A program made the position numbers and the translations under genes. A DNA stretch of 52,619 nt from an uncultured Eubacteriales bacterium (lineage in GTDB: Bacteria; Bacillota; Clostridia; Christensenellales; Aristaeellaceae), in assembly GCA_902798105.1 (NCBI GenBank), contig CADBVG010000001.1, positions 1 to 52,619 on the forward strand. The letters run 5' to 3'. Under the pieces are notes generated by a model. The model had not been told where the DNA came from. It was given only the letters and a program-made list of their open reading frames with translations, and searched no databases. Each line of letters begins with the position of its first letter. The stretch's first letter is position 1. Positions 24,767-33,400 of this stretch are shown in pieces.

Positions 24767-25115
24767 GCTTTTGACCACCGATGTAGTGCAGCAGCACTTC
24801 TTCGAGGCCCTGAAGGACATGCCCGTGCCAGTGAGCCAACCGCCCGGCGACGCCCAGGCTGAAACCTGGATAACATTCAATGAGATTGCGGCGGACACCA
24901 GGACGGCGGGCAGCGTGGTGACACGGGTGCGCCACCTGGTACAGCTGCACGCATGGACCCACAGCGAAAACGACGACCACCGCACCGCCTTCTTCATGGC
25001 CATTGAGCTGCTGAAGGCGGCGGGGGTGCGCGTGTTCGGCTGGGGGCCGGACGACTATGAACAAGACACCGGCATCCACCATATCGCCTGCACATGCGAA
25101 TGGTGGCAGCGGTGA
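24759..25115 (+). CDS. Tail terminator-like protein
   Basis: 118 residues. The position between gp10-like and tail tube genes and the pattern ETWITFNEIAADTRTAGSV, LVQLHAWTHSENDD and a C-terminal HHIACTCEWW fit tail-completion proteins (gpU/SPP1 gp17-type). GAGGAGG precedes the start and it overlaps the previous gene by 8 bp. Confidence 0.75.
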   Translation: MAELLTTDVVQQHFFEALKDMPVPVSQPPGDAQAETWITFNEIAADTRTAGSVVTRVRHLVQLHAWTHSENDDHRTAFFMAIELLKAAGVRVFGWGPDDYEQDTGIHHIACTCEWWQR

Positions 25116-25132
25116 CGGAAATGGAGGAAAAC

Positions 25133-25741
25133 ATGGCTAATCAGCAGGGCGCAAACGCCTATTCTGAGGGATACTTTTATGGTATCCTCGACATTTACGT
25201 GGCGCTGATGACGGGCGCGGATGGTCCCAGCACGAAGCCGACCTATGGCAGCTATCAGGTGATGGGCAAGACCATCGAGGCGCAAATCACGCCCAACTAC
25301 AAAGAGGGCAAGGTGTACGCCAGCAACACCGCTACGCGCAGCGAGAAGCGGGTGGACAGCTACACCGTGAGCCTGAACCTTGACAAGATTCCCTACGCCA
25401 TCCGCGAGATCATCCTGGGCCGCTACAAGGATCAGAACGGGGTGCAGATTGTCAAGGGCAACCAGCAGGCCCCGTTTGTGGCCATCGCCTTCGCCCTGAC
25501 CCTGGACGACGGCAGCCTGGAGCTGTGGACCCTGTACAAGGGCAAATTCAGCGAACCCACGCAGGTGGGCCACACCGACGCCGACACCATCACCTACCAG
25601 CACCCGACCATCGAGGCCACCTTCATCCGCCGCGAATACGACGACGCGCTGGCGGCCATCGCCGCGACGGCTGATCAGAATGTGATGGAAACCGTGAAAG
25701 CCGGCTGGTTTACGTCGGTCTATGAGGCGAAAACCACCTGA
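25133..25741 (+). CDS. Major tail tube protein
   Basis: 202 residues. GILDIYVALMTGADGPSTKPTYGSYQVMGKTIEAQITPNYKEG and SYTVSLNLDKIPYAIREIILG match the phi13-type major tail tube family. GGAGGAAAAC precedes ATG 25133. It polymerises around the tape measure, which here is encoded 15 kb downstream. Confidence 0.88.
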   Translation: MANQQGANAYSEGYFYGILDIYVALMTGADGPSTKPTYGSYQVMGKTIEAQITPNYKEGKVYASNTATRSEKRVDSYTVSLNLDKIPYAIREIILGRYKDQNGVQIVKGNQQAPFVAIAFALTLDDGSLELWTLYKGKFSEPTQVGHTDADTITYQHPTIEATFIRREYDDALAAIAATADQNVMETVKAGWFTSVYEAKTT

Positions 25742-25759
25742 TGCAGGAAACGCCGGGCT

Positions 25760-25803
25760 TCCTGCAATTTACGCGGGGAGCCTGGCGTGGATCGCGGCCA
25801 TGA
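25760..25803 (+). repeat. 44-bp direct repeat, left copy
   Basis: Matches 44374-44417 with one mismatch. It lies in the gap between tail tube and chaperone genes. The two copies bracket the chaperone-to-tape-measure block. Confidence 0.85.
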
Positions 25804-25824
25804 ACGGGAGAAGGAGCGCAAAAA

Positions 25825-26223
25825 ATGACGGATAAAATGCAGAATGAAAGCGAAATCCGGGCGGTGGACATTACCCGCCCCCTGGACCACCTGGAGATCG
25901 ACGGCAAGGATTACCCCCTGGCCTTCGACATGGCCAGCATGAGGGTGGCGGAGGATGTCTACGAGCTGCAATACCATCGGGACCTGGGCTTTGTGGAGAT
26001 CATCAGGAAGCTGGCCGCCGGCAAGATCGGGGCCATCATGGCGGTGCTGTATGGGGCGCTGCTTTCCGGCGCAGCTGCTACCAATGCCGAGCCGCTGACA
26101 TGGGGAGATTTCAGCGACAATTTCAAGCTGACCAGCATCCCCACCGTCAAAGAGCTGCTGCTGCGCAACGTGAAGAAGGCGCTGCCGCAGGTGGAGGCCG
26201 GCGACAGTAAAGACCCTCAATAA
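25825..26223 (+). CDS. Tail assembly chaperone (G-type)
   Basis: 132-residue chaperone that should bind the tape measure during tail assembly. It has DHLEIDGKDYPLAFDMASMRVAEDVYELQ and a helical second half. A second ORF in the -1 frame continues from its end, the usual G/GT arrangement of siphophages. AAGGAGCGCAAAAA precedes the ATG. A tape measure normally follows, but here other genes do. Confidence 0.82.
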   Translation: MTDKMQNESEIRAVDITRPLDHLEIDGKDYPLAFDMASMRVAEDVYELQYHRDLGFVEIIRKLAAGKIGAIMAVLYGALLSGAAATNAEPLTWGDFSDNFKLTSIPTVKELLLRNVKKALPQVEAGDSKDPQ

Positions 26224-26450
26224 GCCGGGAGGGCAGCACGGGCAGCTTCCCATGGCTATGGCTGTACAGCGAGGCGCTGCGCAGCGGCCTGGACCCGGCC
26301 ACATTTTGGGCAAGCAGCCCCAGGGCGGTGCATCTGCTGATCCGGCAGGCGCGGAAAATGCGCGGCACCCCTGGCCGCAAGCAGGGACAGAGCGGCGGCA
26401 ATGCCCAGGAAGTCAAGCGAGTGCAGCTGAACAGGCTGCCGCATCCATAA
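26214..26450 (+). CDS. Frameshifted T-part of the tail assembly chaperone
   Basis: The -1 frame after the G gene is open from 26211 to the stop at 26448-26450 and encodes SFPWLWLYSEALRSGLDP and FWASSPRAVHLLIRQARKMRG, which is typical of the T domain. It has no usable start codon. The zero frame reads GAC CCT CAA TAA here, and the -1 frame opens only after its own stop at 26208. The likeliest slip is therefore tRNA-Pro moving from CCT to CCC (26214-26217) next to the stop. GGGAGG/CTTCCC could form a stem just downstream. The slip itself is inference. Confidence 0.7.
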   Translation, partial: PSISREGSTGSFPWLWLYSEALRSGLDPATFWASSPRAVHLLIRQARKMRGTPGRKQGQSGGNAQEVKRVQLNRLPHP

Positions 26451-26452
26451 CG

Positions 26453-26503
26453 AAAAAAACGCGGGGAGGAACGTGTTAATCAGCGTTTTTCCCCGCGTTT
26501 TTT
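26453..26503 (+). terminator. Strong terminator inside the tail operon
   Basis: AAAAAACGCGGGGA pairs with TCCCCGCGTTTTTT around a 22-nt loop. It lies right after the chaperone and before a signal-peptide gene, so transcription of the downstream tail genes would need readthrough or a new promoter. Confidence 0.85.
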
Positions 26504-26530
26504 GTATCATGAACATAGGAGGATATAACC

Positions 26531-27127
26531 ATGAAGAAGATCGTTTCCATCATCATCGCAGCCATGATGCTGCTGACCATCGCGGCCTTTGCGGAGTGCG
26601 ACACCACCGTGACCAACATCGACGCCGGCATGAACACCAGGCTGACCCCGCCCTGGTACATCTATCAGAAACAGGTCAAGGCCCTGTTTGAGCATGACCC
26701 GCAAATCATCGTCGGGGAAATCTACCAGCAGGAAAACGGGAAGGACTACGCCTTCGACATCGAGGTGCGCAGCCATGAGAAATTCCTGGCGCTGGACCGG
26801 ATGCTGATCCGCTTCAGACTGTTTGGGAACGTGGCGCTGACCATCAACCTGTTTGACGAAGAGAACGCCGACGGGGGCGCGCCCATCGACATCTGCCGCG
26901 CCCTGTTCGACGGCAACCCCATCGTGGAGAGCATCGAGGACATTGTGGACCTGGCCGGGACACATCACGGCTTTGTGGTGTTTGCGCCTAAAGTCGTCCA
27001 GTATTACGCCGACGACCTGCGGGACATCAACGGCAACGAAACGACGCTGGCGCAGGAGATCGCCCGCGAAATGTTCAAGGATATGGACGGCGTGAATTTC
27101 TGCACCGGCCAGGTGGCGGTCGGATAA
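26531..27127 (+). CDS. Signal-peptide protein inside the tail cluster
   Basis: 198 residues, not recognised. MKK followed by a hydrophobic stretch to about residue 22 (IVSIIIAAMMLLTIAAFAECD) is a clear Sec signal with a likely AFA cleavage. The rest is a soluble mixed alpha/beta domain. AGGAGGATATAACC precedes the ATG. It lies directly after a strong terminator, between chaperone and distal tail protein, where the tape measure normally sits. It may be a lysogenic conversion gene or a superinfection-exclusion protein; this is inference from position and secretion signal. Confidence 0.75.
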   Translation: MKKIVSIIIAAMMLLTIAAFAECDTTVTNIDAGMNTRLTPPWYIYQKQVKALFEHDPQIIVGEIYQQENGKDYAFDIEVRSHEKFLALDRMLIRFRLFGNVALTINLFDEENADGGAPIDICRALFDGNPIVESIEDIVDLAGTHHGFVVFAPKVVQYYADDLRDINGNETTLAQEIAREMFKDMDGVNFCTGQVAVG

Positions 27128-27162
27128 AAGGCCGGGGCAATCCGCGAAAAGGGGGTGATTGA

Positions 27163-27942
27163 GTGCTATTGAAGGAATCGGGCTTCACGTTTGGAAACAA
27201 ACACAGCCGGCGGGACATGGGGCTGATCTACGCCGAAAAGGACGGGCACATTGTGACCCCGGAAATCAAGCGGAACAGCTACAGCATCGCCGGCATGAGC
27301 GGGACGCTGCTGCTGGCCGGCGAAGCCTGGCAGCCCTTCAACCTGGAGGGCACCCTGTACCCTGCAAACGAACCGGCGACGCAGGCAGACGCCCAGGACC
27401 TGCTGCGGGACGTGGCGGCATGGCTGACCAACGGACGGCAGCGGCTGATCTTCGACTATGAGCCGAATATCTACTACATGGCGGAGCTGTCAGCGGCGAG
27501 CAAGTGGAGCTTGAAAAACTGGTTTGGCGGGGAGCTTCAGGTGCGATGGACGGCCCAGCCCTTTGCCTACAACGTGGAAGAGGACACGGCCAGCGTGGAT
27601 GTCAGCAGCGGCGGCAGCAAGAGCGTCACCCTGCGGGCCTACACTGGCCTGCCCGCCCCCCTGAAGCTGACCGTGCGGAACACCGGCAGCGCACCCATCA
27701 CGCGGGTGAGTTTCGGCGGCATCACGCTGGCGGGCATGAGCATCGGCGCGGGCAGCACCCTGGTGGTGGATTCAGAACCCCCCGCCGGGGCCAAAATCGG
27801 CAGCTCGAACGCCCTGTCATACTGCACGGCCTGGCAGCCCTACATGGTCAACAATGGCAATAACACCATCTATGTCAACCTGACCTTTGGCAGCGGCACG
27901 GCAGGGGCGAAAATAACAGCCAGCGCAAGGGGGCGGAGGTGA
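27163..27942 (+). CDS. Distal tail protein (Dit)
   Basis: 259 residues. FTFGNKHSRRDMGLIYAEKDGHIVTPEIKRNSYSIAGMSGT matches the N-terminal ring domain of Dit proteins that form the hub between tail tube and baseplate. The C-terminal part is a strand-rich domain. GTG at 27163 follows GGGGGTGATT. The tail-associated protein follows with 4 bp spacing. Confidence 0.85.
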   Translation: MLLKESGFTFGNKHSRRDMGLIYAEKDGHIVTPEIKRNSYSIAGMSGTLLLAGEAWQPFNLEGTLYPANEPATQADAQDLLRDVAAWLTNGRQRLIFDYEPNIYYMAELSAASKWSLKNWFGGELQVRWTAQPFAYNVEEDTASVDVSSGGSKSVTLRAYTGLPAPLKLTVRNTGSAPITRVSFGGITLAGMSIGAGSTLVVDSEPPAGAKIGSSNALSYCTAWQPYMVNNGNNTIYVNLTFGSGTAGAKITASARGRR

Positions 27943-27946
27943 TAAT

Positions 27947-30430
27947 TTGGAATATTTGAGCGTGTACAACCAGGACATGCAGATGCTGGCGGTGCTGGAC
28001 AACGCGGATAACATCGGCTATGACCTGAAGCATAACGACCTGTGGACCGGCTCTTTTTCGCTGGCGTCCGACGATCCGAAAAACAGCTTTTGCCAGGCGC
28101 ACAACCTGGTGAAGCTGCCGGACGGATCGCGGAACACCGGACTATACCGCATCGTCGGGATGCCCAACGGCGAGGAAACCGGCCTGGGAGGCATGAGAAC
28201 CTACAGCCTGGAGCATGTGATGGCCACGCTGCTGGACGATGTGCTGTTTGGCTACCATGAGGTGGGCGGCACCGGTGTGAACACCCGGACCGTGATGCAG
28301 TACATACTGGACCGGCAGACGACGGTGCGGTGGCGGCTGGGCACAGTGGACTTCAACGATTATTTCCAATATCACTTTGAAAATGTTTCGTTGCTTTCCG
28401 CGCTGCTGAGCCTGGGCGAAGTGCTGACGGAGGCATACACCTGGGAGTTCAACACCAACACCACGCCCTGGACGGTGAACCTGCGCAGGGCGGACGCCAC
28501 GCCGGGCTGCGGCATCCACTACGGGCGCAACCTGGTGAGCATCACCAAGAGCATGGACGCCACGGCGCTGGTGACGCGGCTGTACCCGCTGGGCTATGGC
28601 GAGGGCGTGAACCAGCTGACCATTAAGGAAGCCAACGGCGGGGTGCCCTACATCGACGCAGACACCAAGGCCACATGGGGCGTGAAGTGCAGCGTGTGGA
28701 CCGACACCCGCATCCAGGACGCGGCCACCCTGAAGGCCAGGGCGCAGCAGGTGCTGGAGGGCTACAAAAACCCATATCTGAGCTATACCGCCAAGGCGGT
28801 GGACCTGTACAAGGAAACCGGCTACAGCTGGGACAACTTCATGCCCGGCAAGCTGGTGAGGGTGATGGACGGGGAACACGGCATCAACTTCGACGCCAGG
28901 ATCGTGACCATCTCCAAGCGGGACGTGAACGGCGACCCCGGCGACATTGAAATCACCATTGCCAACACACCCAGGGACGCGGCGGACAGCATCAACACGC
29001 TGGCGGACCGGGTGGGCATCGGTGAGCTGTACAGCCAGGGGGCCACCAACCTGTTCGCCATACCCTTTGCGGACAACGCCGACGAAAGCCACCCGGCCAA
29101 GTTCCGGGTGTACATCCCGGCGGGCATGGTGCGCATCAACAAGATGCTGCTGACCTGGCAGCTGCAAGCGTTCCGGGCCTACTCGACCGGCGCGGCAGCC
29201 GGCGGCGGCACCACGAAGACCAGCACCAGCGGCGGCGGCAGCACGCAGACCACCAGCACCAGGGACACCGTGACCTATTCCAGCGAATACGGCGGGGACT
29301 GTGTGGTCAGCACCAGCCAGCGCGTCGTGGCCAAGGCTACGGACGGCAACACCGAGCTGATCGGCTGGACGTTCGGCCCAAGGGACAACGGCGTCAGCGC
29401 CGACGGCGCGGTGATGACAACCACCAAGGGAAGCAAGGACGGGCTGAACACCGGCGCGGGCACCGCCCACAACCATGGCATGGGCCACACCCACAGCATT
29501 GACAGCCATAGCCACACCGTGAAGAGCCACACCCACGGGATGGACCACTATCACAGCACCTACAGCCACAGCCACACGGTGAACAGCCATAGTCATTATA
29601 TGTGGCACTGGCATGAAGGCGGCAGCCATTACCACCAGGTCAACAGCCACTGGCACAACGTCAACAGCCACTATCACAGCATGTCCAGCGGTGCCAGTTA
29701 TACCGGCAGCACGGGCGGCAGTACGGACAGCGATGCGCCGTATACTTCCACCGAATCAGCGGGCACCGGCGGGCCGAAATACGGCGATGATTACAAGTAT
29801 TATACCGATGACGCAAGCCCCGGAACGGACAGCGCATCGCCCAACACTGGCAGCCCGAAAAACGGGACCGACGGCACCTATAAGTATTATACCGACGCCA
29901 GCAGCCCCGACACCACCGGCGTGGAACTGAACACGGGAGGCGCTAAGAGCGGCAGCAACTGGAAGACCAACACCGACAACGAAAGCAGCCACACCCACCC
30001 GCTGACCGTTCACAGCCACGGCATGGACCACTTCCACCGGCTGGCCAGCTTCACGATCCCGCCGCTGTCCATCGAGGTGCCGGCGCACGGGCACAATGTG
30101 AAAATACCCGGCCACAACCATTCCGTGACCATCCCGGCCCACACCCACGACCTGACCCTGCCGGACCACACCCACAACATCGTGTATGGCATCTATGAAG
30201 GCAAACGTGCCAGCAGCGTGACCATCAAGGTGGACGGGACCACGGTGCCGGCGTCGGAGATCACCAAGCGGGAGATCGACGTAAGCGGCTACCTGTCCAA
30301 GGATGACGCCGGCAAGATCAAACGCGGGACCTGGCACGACATCGAGATCGTGCCCAACCAGCTGACGCGCATCGAGGCCAACCTGACGGCCCAGGTGTTT
30401 GTGCAATCGGTGGGCGGCGGCGACTATTGA
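27947..30430 (+). CDS. Tail endopeptidase/tail-hub protein with His-rich HxH domain
   Basis: 827 residues with TTG start (7 bp after GGAGG). Residues 1 to about 350 resemble the prophage tail endopeptidase (Tal) family: MEYLSVYNQDMQMLAVLDN, SLEHVMATLLDDVLFGYH and PGKLVRVMDGEHGINFDARIVTISK. A Ser/Thr/Gly-rich linker follows. From about 505 to 585 and again 685-745 it carries dense HxH-type repeats (such as HNHGMGHTHSIDSHSHTV) separated by Gly/Thr-rich repeats with YKYYTD twice. HxH repeats chelate iron in T4-type short tail fibres and needle tips, so a metal-stabilised trimer is inferred. Confidence 0.82.
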   Translation: MEYLSVYNQDMQMLAVLDNADNIGYDLKHNDLWTGSFSLASDDPKNSFCQAHNLVKLPDGSRNTGLYRIVGMPNGEETGLGGMRTYSLEHVMATLLDDVLFGYHEVGGTGVNTRTVMQYILDRQTTVRWRLGTVDFNDYFQYHFENVSLLSALLSLGEVLTEAYTWEFNTNTTPWTVNLRRADATPGCGIHYGRNLVSITKSMDATALVTRLYPLGYGEGVNQLTIKEANGGVPYIDADTKATWGVKCSVWTDTRIQDAATLKARAQQVLEGYKNPYLSYTAKAVDLYKETGYSWDNFMPGKLVRVMDGEHGINFDARIVTISKRDVNGDPGDIEITIANTPRDAADSINTLADRVGIGELYSQGATNLFAIPFADNADESHPAKFRVYIPAGMVRINKMLLTWQLQAFRAYSTGAAAGGGTTKTSTSGGGSTQTTSTRDTVTYSSEYGGDCVVSTSQRVVAKATDGNTELIGWTFGPRDNGVSADGAVMTTTKGSKDGLNTGAGTAHNHGMGHTHSIDSHSHTVKSHTHGMDHYHSTYSHSHTVNSHSHYMWHWHEGGSHYHQVNSHWHNVNSHYHSMSSGASYTGSTGGSTDSDAPYTSTESAGTGGPKYGDDYKYYTDDASPGTDSASPNTGSPKNGTDGTYKYYTDASSPDTTGVELNTGGAKSGSNWKTNTDNESSHTHPLTVHSHGMDHFHRLASFTIPPLSIEVPAHGHNVKIPGHNHSVTIPAHTHDLTLPDHTHNIVYGIYEGKRASSVTIKVDGTTVPASEITKREIDVSGYLSKDDAGKIKRGTWHDIEIVPNQLTRIEANLTAQVFVQSVGGGDY

Positions 30431-30438
30431 TAACCACC

Positions 30439-30462
30439 AAAAGCGTCAGCGATGGCGCTTTT
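30439..30462. repeat. Palindromic hairpin, variant copy E
   Basis: AAAAGCGTCAGCGATGGCGC then TTTT, a fifth copy of the repeat with two or three changes, placed between the tail hub and the DGR target gene. Confidence 0.75.
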
Positions 30463-30488
30463 TGGTTTTTGGGAAAGGAGCGAAAACA

Positions 30489-33400
30489 ATGGCAGACAAT
30501 AATGTTTTGACCATGCAGGAACCCGATGAGGAATACAGCCCCATCGCCGTGAAAGACCTGGACAAAGAGCGGGTTAAACTCGGACGCCAGGGCGAGAACG
30601 GCACGCAGACCGTGGTGATCGACGCCAACGATTGGCTGGTGTCCCTCCAGGGCTGCACCTTCATGGTGGTGGCCACCCGGCCCGGCGAGCATGAGCTGTA
30701 TGTGCCGGACATCACCGTCAGCAACGGCATGATCACCTGGCCGATCATGGCCCAGGACACCGCCTGCGCGGGCGCTGGCCGGGCTGAAGTGCGGGCGCTG
30801 AAGGGCGACGCCATCAAGAAATCCAAGCTGTTCCGCACCTGGATCGAGCCGGCGCTGGACGGCGAGGTGGGCGGCACCCCGACCGTGCCCCCGAACTGGG
30901 TCAAGGAAACCAAAGAAAACCTGGAGCGCGCCAACCAGCTGATGGCGGACGCCGTGGCGGCAGCCAACGCGGCGGCGGCGGCAGCTGCCGGCCTTGACGC
31001 CGACGTGGAGGAAGCCAAGGGGCAGGCCCTGGACGCCATCACGGCGGCCCAGGCGGCGGCTGTAGAGGCCGCAGCGGCGGACATGGACGCCAGCAGGGTG
31101 GCAGCCGTGGAAGGCGCAGAGACGGCCATGGAGGCCGCAAAGGACGCGAAGCTGGAAGAGATCGACAACGCGAAGACGAACGCGGAACAGATTGCCGGCT
31201 CTGCCGTGGAGATCGCCCAGGCCGCGACCGTCACGGCGGCGCAGGCGCTGGAAAAGGCATCGAACGCCGAAAACGATTCGGCCACCTTCGCCACCGACAT
31301 CGACCTGCTGAAGGAAGGCATGGTCCGCTACGAAATGGAATCGGGCACCTATTTCGGCGGGGCTTTCCTGGACGAATCCACGAACACACTTTACTTCACC
31401 GACAACAAAGGCCGCGTGCTTTTGGAGATTGAAGACATCGGACGCGGCGGCGGCGGCGGTGGCGGCGGCGGAGACGACAGCGGCAGCGCCAGCAAGATCA
31501 GCATGAGCAACATCAGCGGCTGGCAGTCGAAGACCCTGGCCGAAGACGAAGACGGCAACGTGCCGGCCTGCCCGGTGACCTTCCTGTGGTCCAGCCTGGA
31601 GAACGACCTGCCCACCGGCAACGGCAGCCTGCGCATCAGCGTGAACGACCGTGCGGAGGCCATGCTGGAGGTGCCCCAGGGGGAAAACACCATCGACGTG
31701 GCCCCCTACCTGCGGAGCGGCACCAACATGTTCGACTTCACCGTCTACGACATCTATGGCAAAAACCGCTCCATCCGCTTCACCGTGGACCTGAAGGTGA
31801 TGTATATCACCAGCACCTTCGACAACACGCAGCCCTATAAGAGCGCCTTCCCGTTCCCCTACACGCCCAACGGCAGCGTGCGCAAGGTGGTCCACTTCGA
31901 GATGGACGGCACCGAAATCGGGACGGTGGAAACCTCCACCAACGGCCACCAGCAGAGCTTCACCGTGCCGCAACAGACCCATGGCGCTCATGTGCTGCGG
32001 GTTTGGTTTGTGGCGGAGATCAACGGCCAGACCGTGCGCAGCAACACGCTGTATTATGAGATCATCTGCATCGACCCGCTGAACACCGCGCCGATCATCG
32101 TCTCCAACTTTGGCCGGACCACGGTGCAACAGTATGAGACGCTGAAGATCGACTATAACGTGTATGATCCCATGAACCTGGAGGCCCCGGTCACCATCGA
32201 CGTGGACGGCGTGCGGGTGTCCAGCCTGACGGCCAGCCGCGAAACGCAGAGCTTCACCTACCGGGTGAGCCGCGCCGGCAATCTGACCATCGAGATCAAG
32301 AGCGGCGAAACCACGAAGACCCTTGCCCTGGAGGTCACCGAATCCGAGGTCCACCCCGAGGCCGTGACCGATCAGCTGAGCCTGCACCTGGACGCTGCGG
32401 GGCGCAGCAATTCCGAAAACGACCCGGCGGTGTGGGAATACGGCACCGGGGCCGGCAAGATCGCGGCCACCTTCGAGGGCTTCAACTGGACGCGGGACGG
32501 CTGGCAGCGGGACGGCGACGGCCTGACCTGCCTGGAAGTCATGGGCGGCAGCAAGGTGACGATCCCGGCGCTGGTGTATGGCCAGGACTTCAGGGCCACC
32601 GGCAAAACCATCGAGCTGGAGTTTATGAGCCATGATGTGCTGGACTATGACACGCCCATCATCAGCTGCATGAGCGGCAACCGCGGCTTCGAGGTCTACC
32701 CGGACCACGCGGTCTTCAAGAGCGCCCGCGCAGAAGTCAACTGCCGCTTCACCACCGACCGGCGCACGCGCCTGACCCTGGCCGTGGAGCCGCAGAGCGC
32801 CAACCGGCTGGTATACCTGTACATTGACGGCGTGTATCAGGGCATTTCGCAGTATTCCAGCACCGACAGCTTCCAGCAGGCGGACCCGGTGGGCATCACC
32901 ATTGGCGACAATCCGATGTGTGGCGTGAAGAGCTACAACACCCGCGTGTATAACCGCTATCTGACCGCCGAAGAGGTGCTGGGCAACTACATCGCGGACC
33001 GCCAGGACGCCTTCGAGATGCTGGAGCTGTACCAGCGCAATGACATCTTCGAGAACGGCAAGATCACGATCAGCAAGCTGCCGAAGGACCTGCCCTATGT
33101 GATCCTGACCGGGCCGGAATCGCCCCAGTACAAGGGCGATAAGAAGACCGTGGAAATGGTCTTCGACGAACCCACCAACGCGACGCGCCACCTGACCGCC
33201 CAGGGCGTGCTGGTGAACGTGCAGGGCACGTCTTCCCAGTATTACGCCGTGAAGAACCTGAAGATCACCTTCAAAAACGGCGCGACCGTAAACGGCCACC
33301 TGGTGATCGGCTTTACGATCCGGGACGGCAGCATCATGGTGGACACCTTCACGCTGAAGGCCGACGTGGCCAGCAGCGAATCCGCCAACAACATCGTGCT

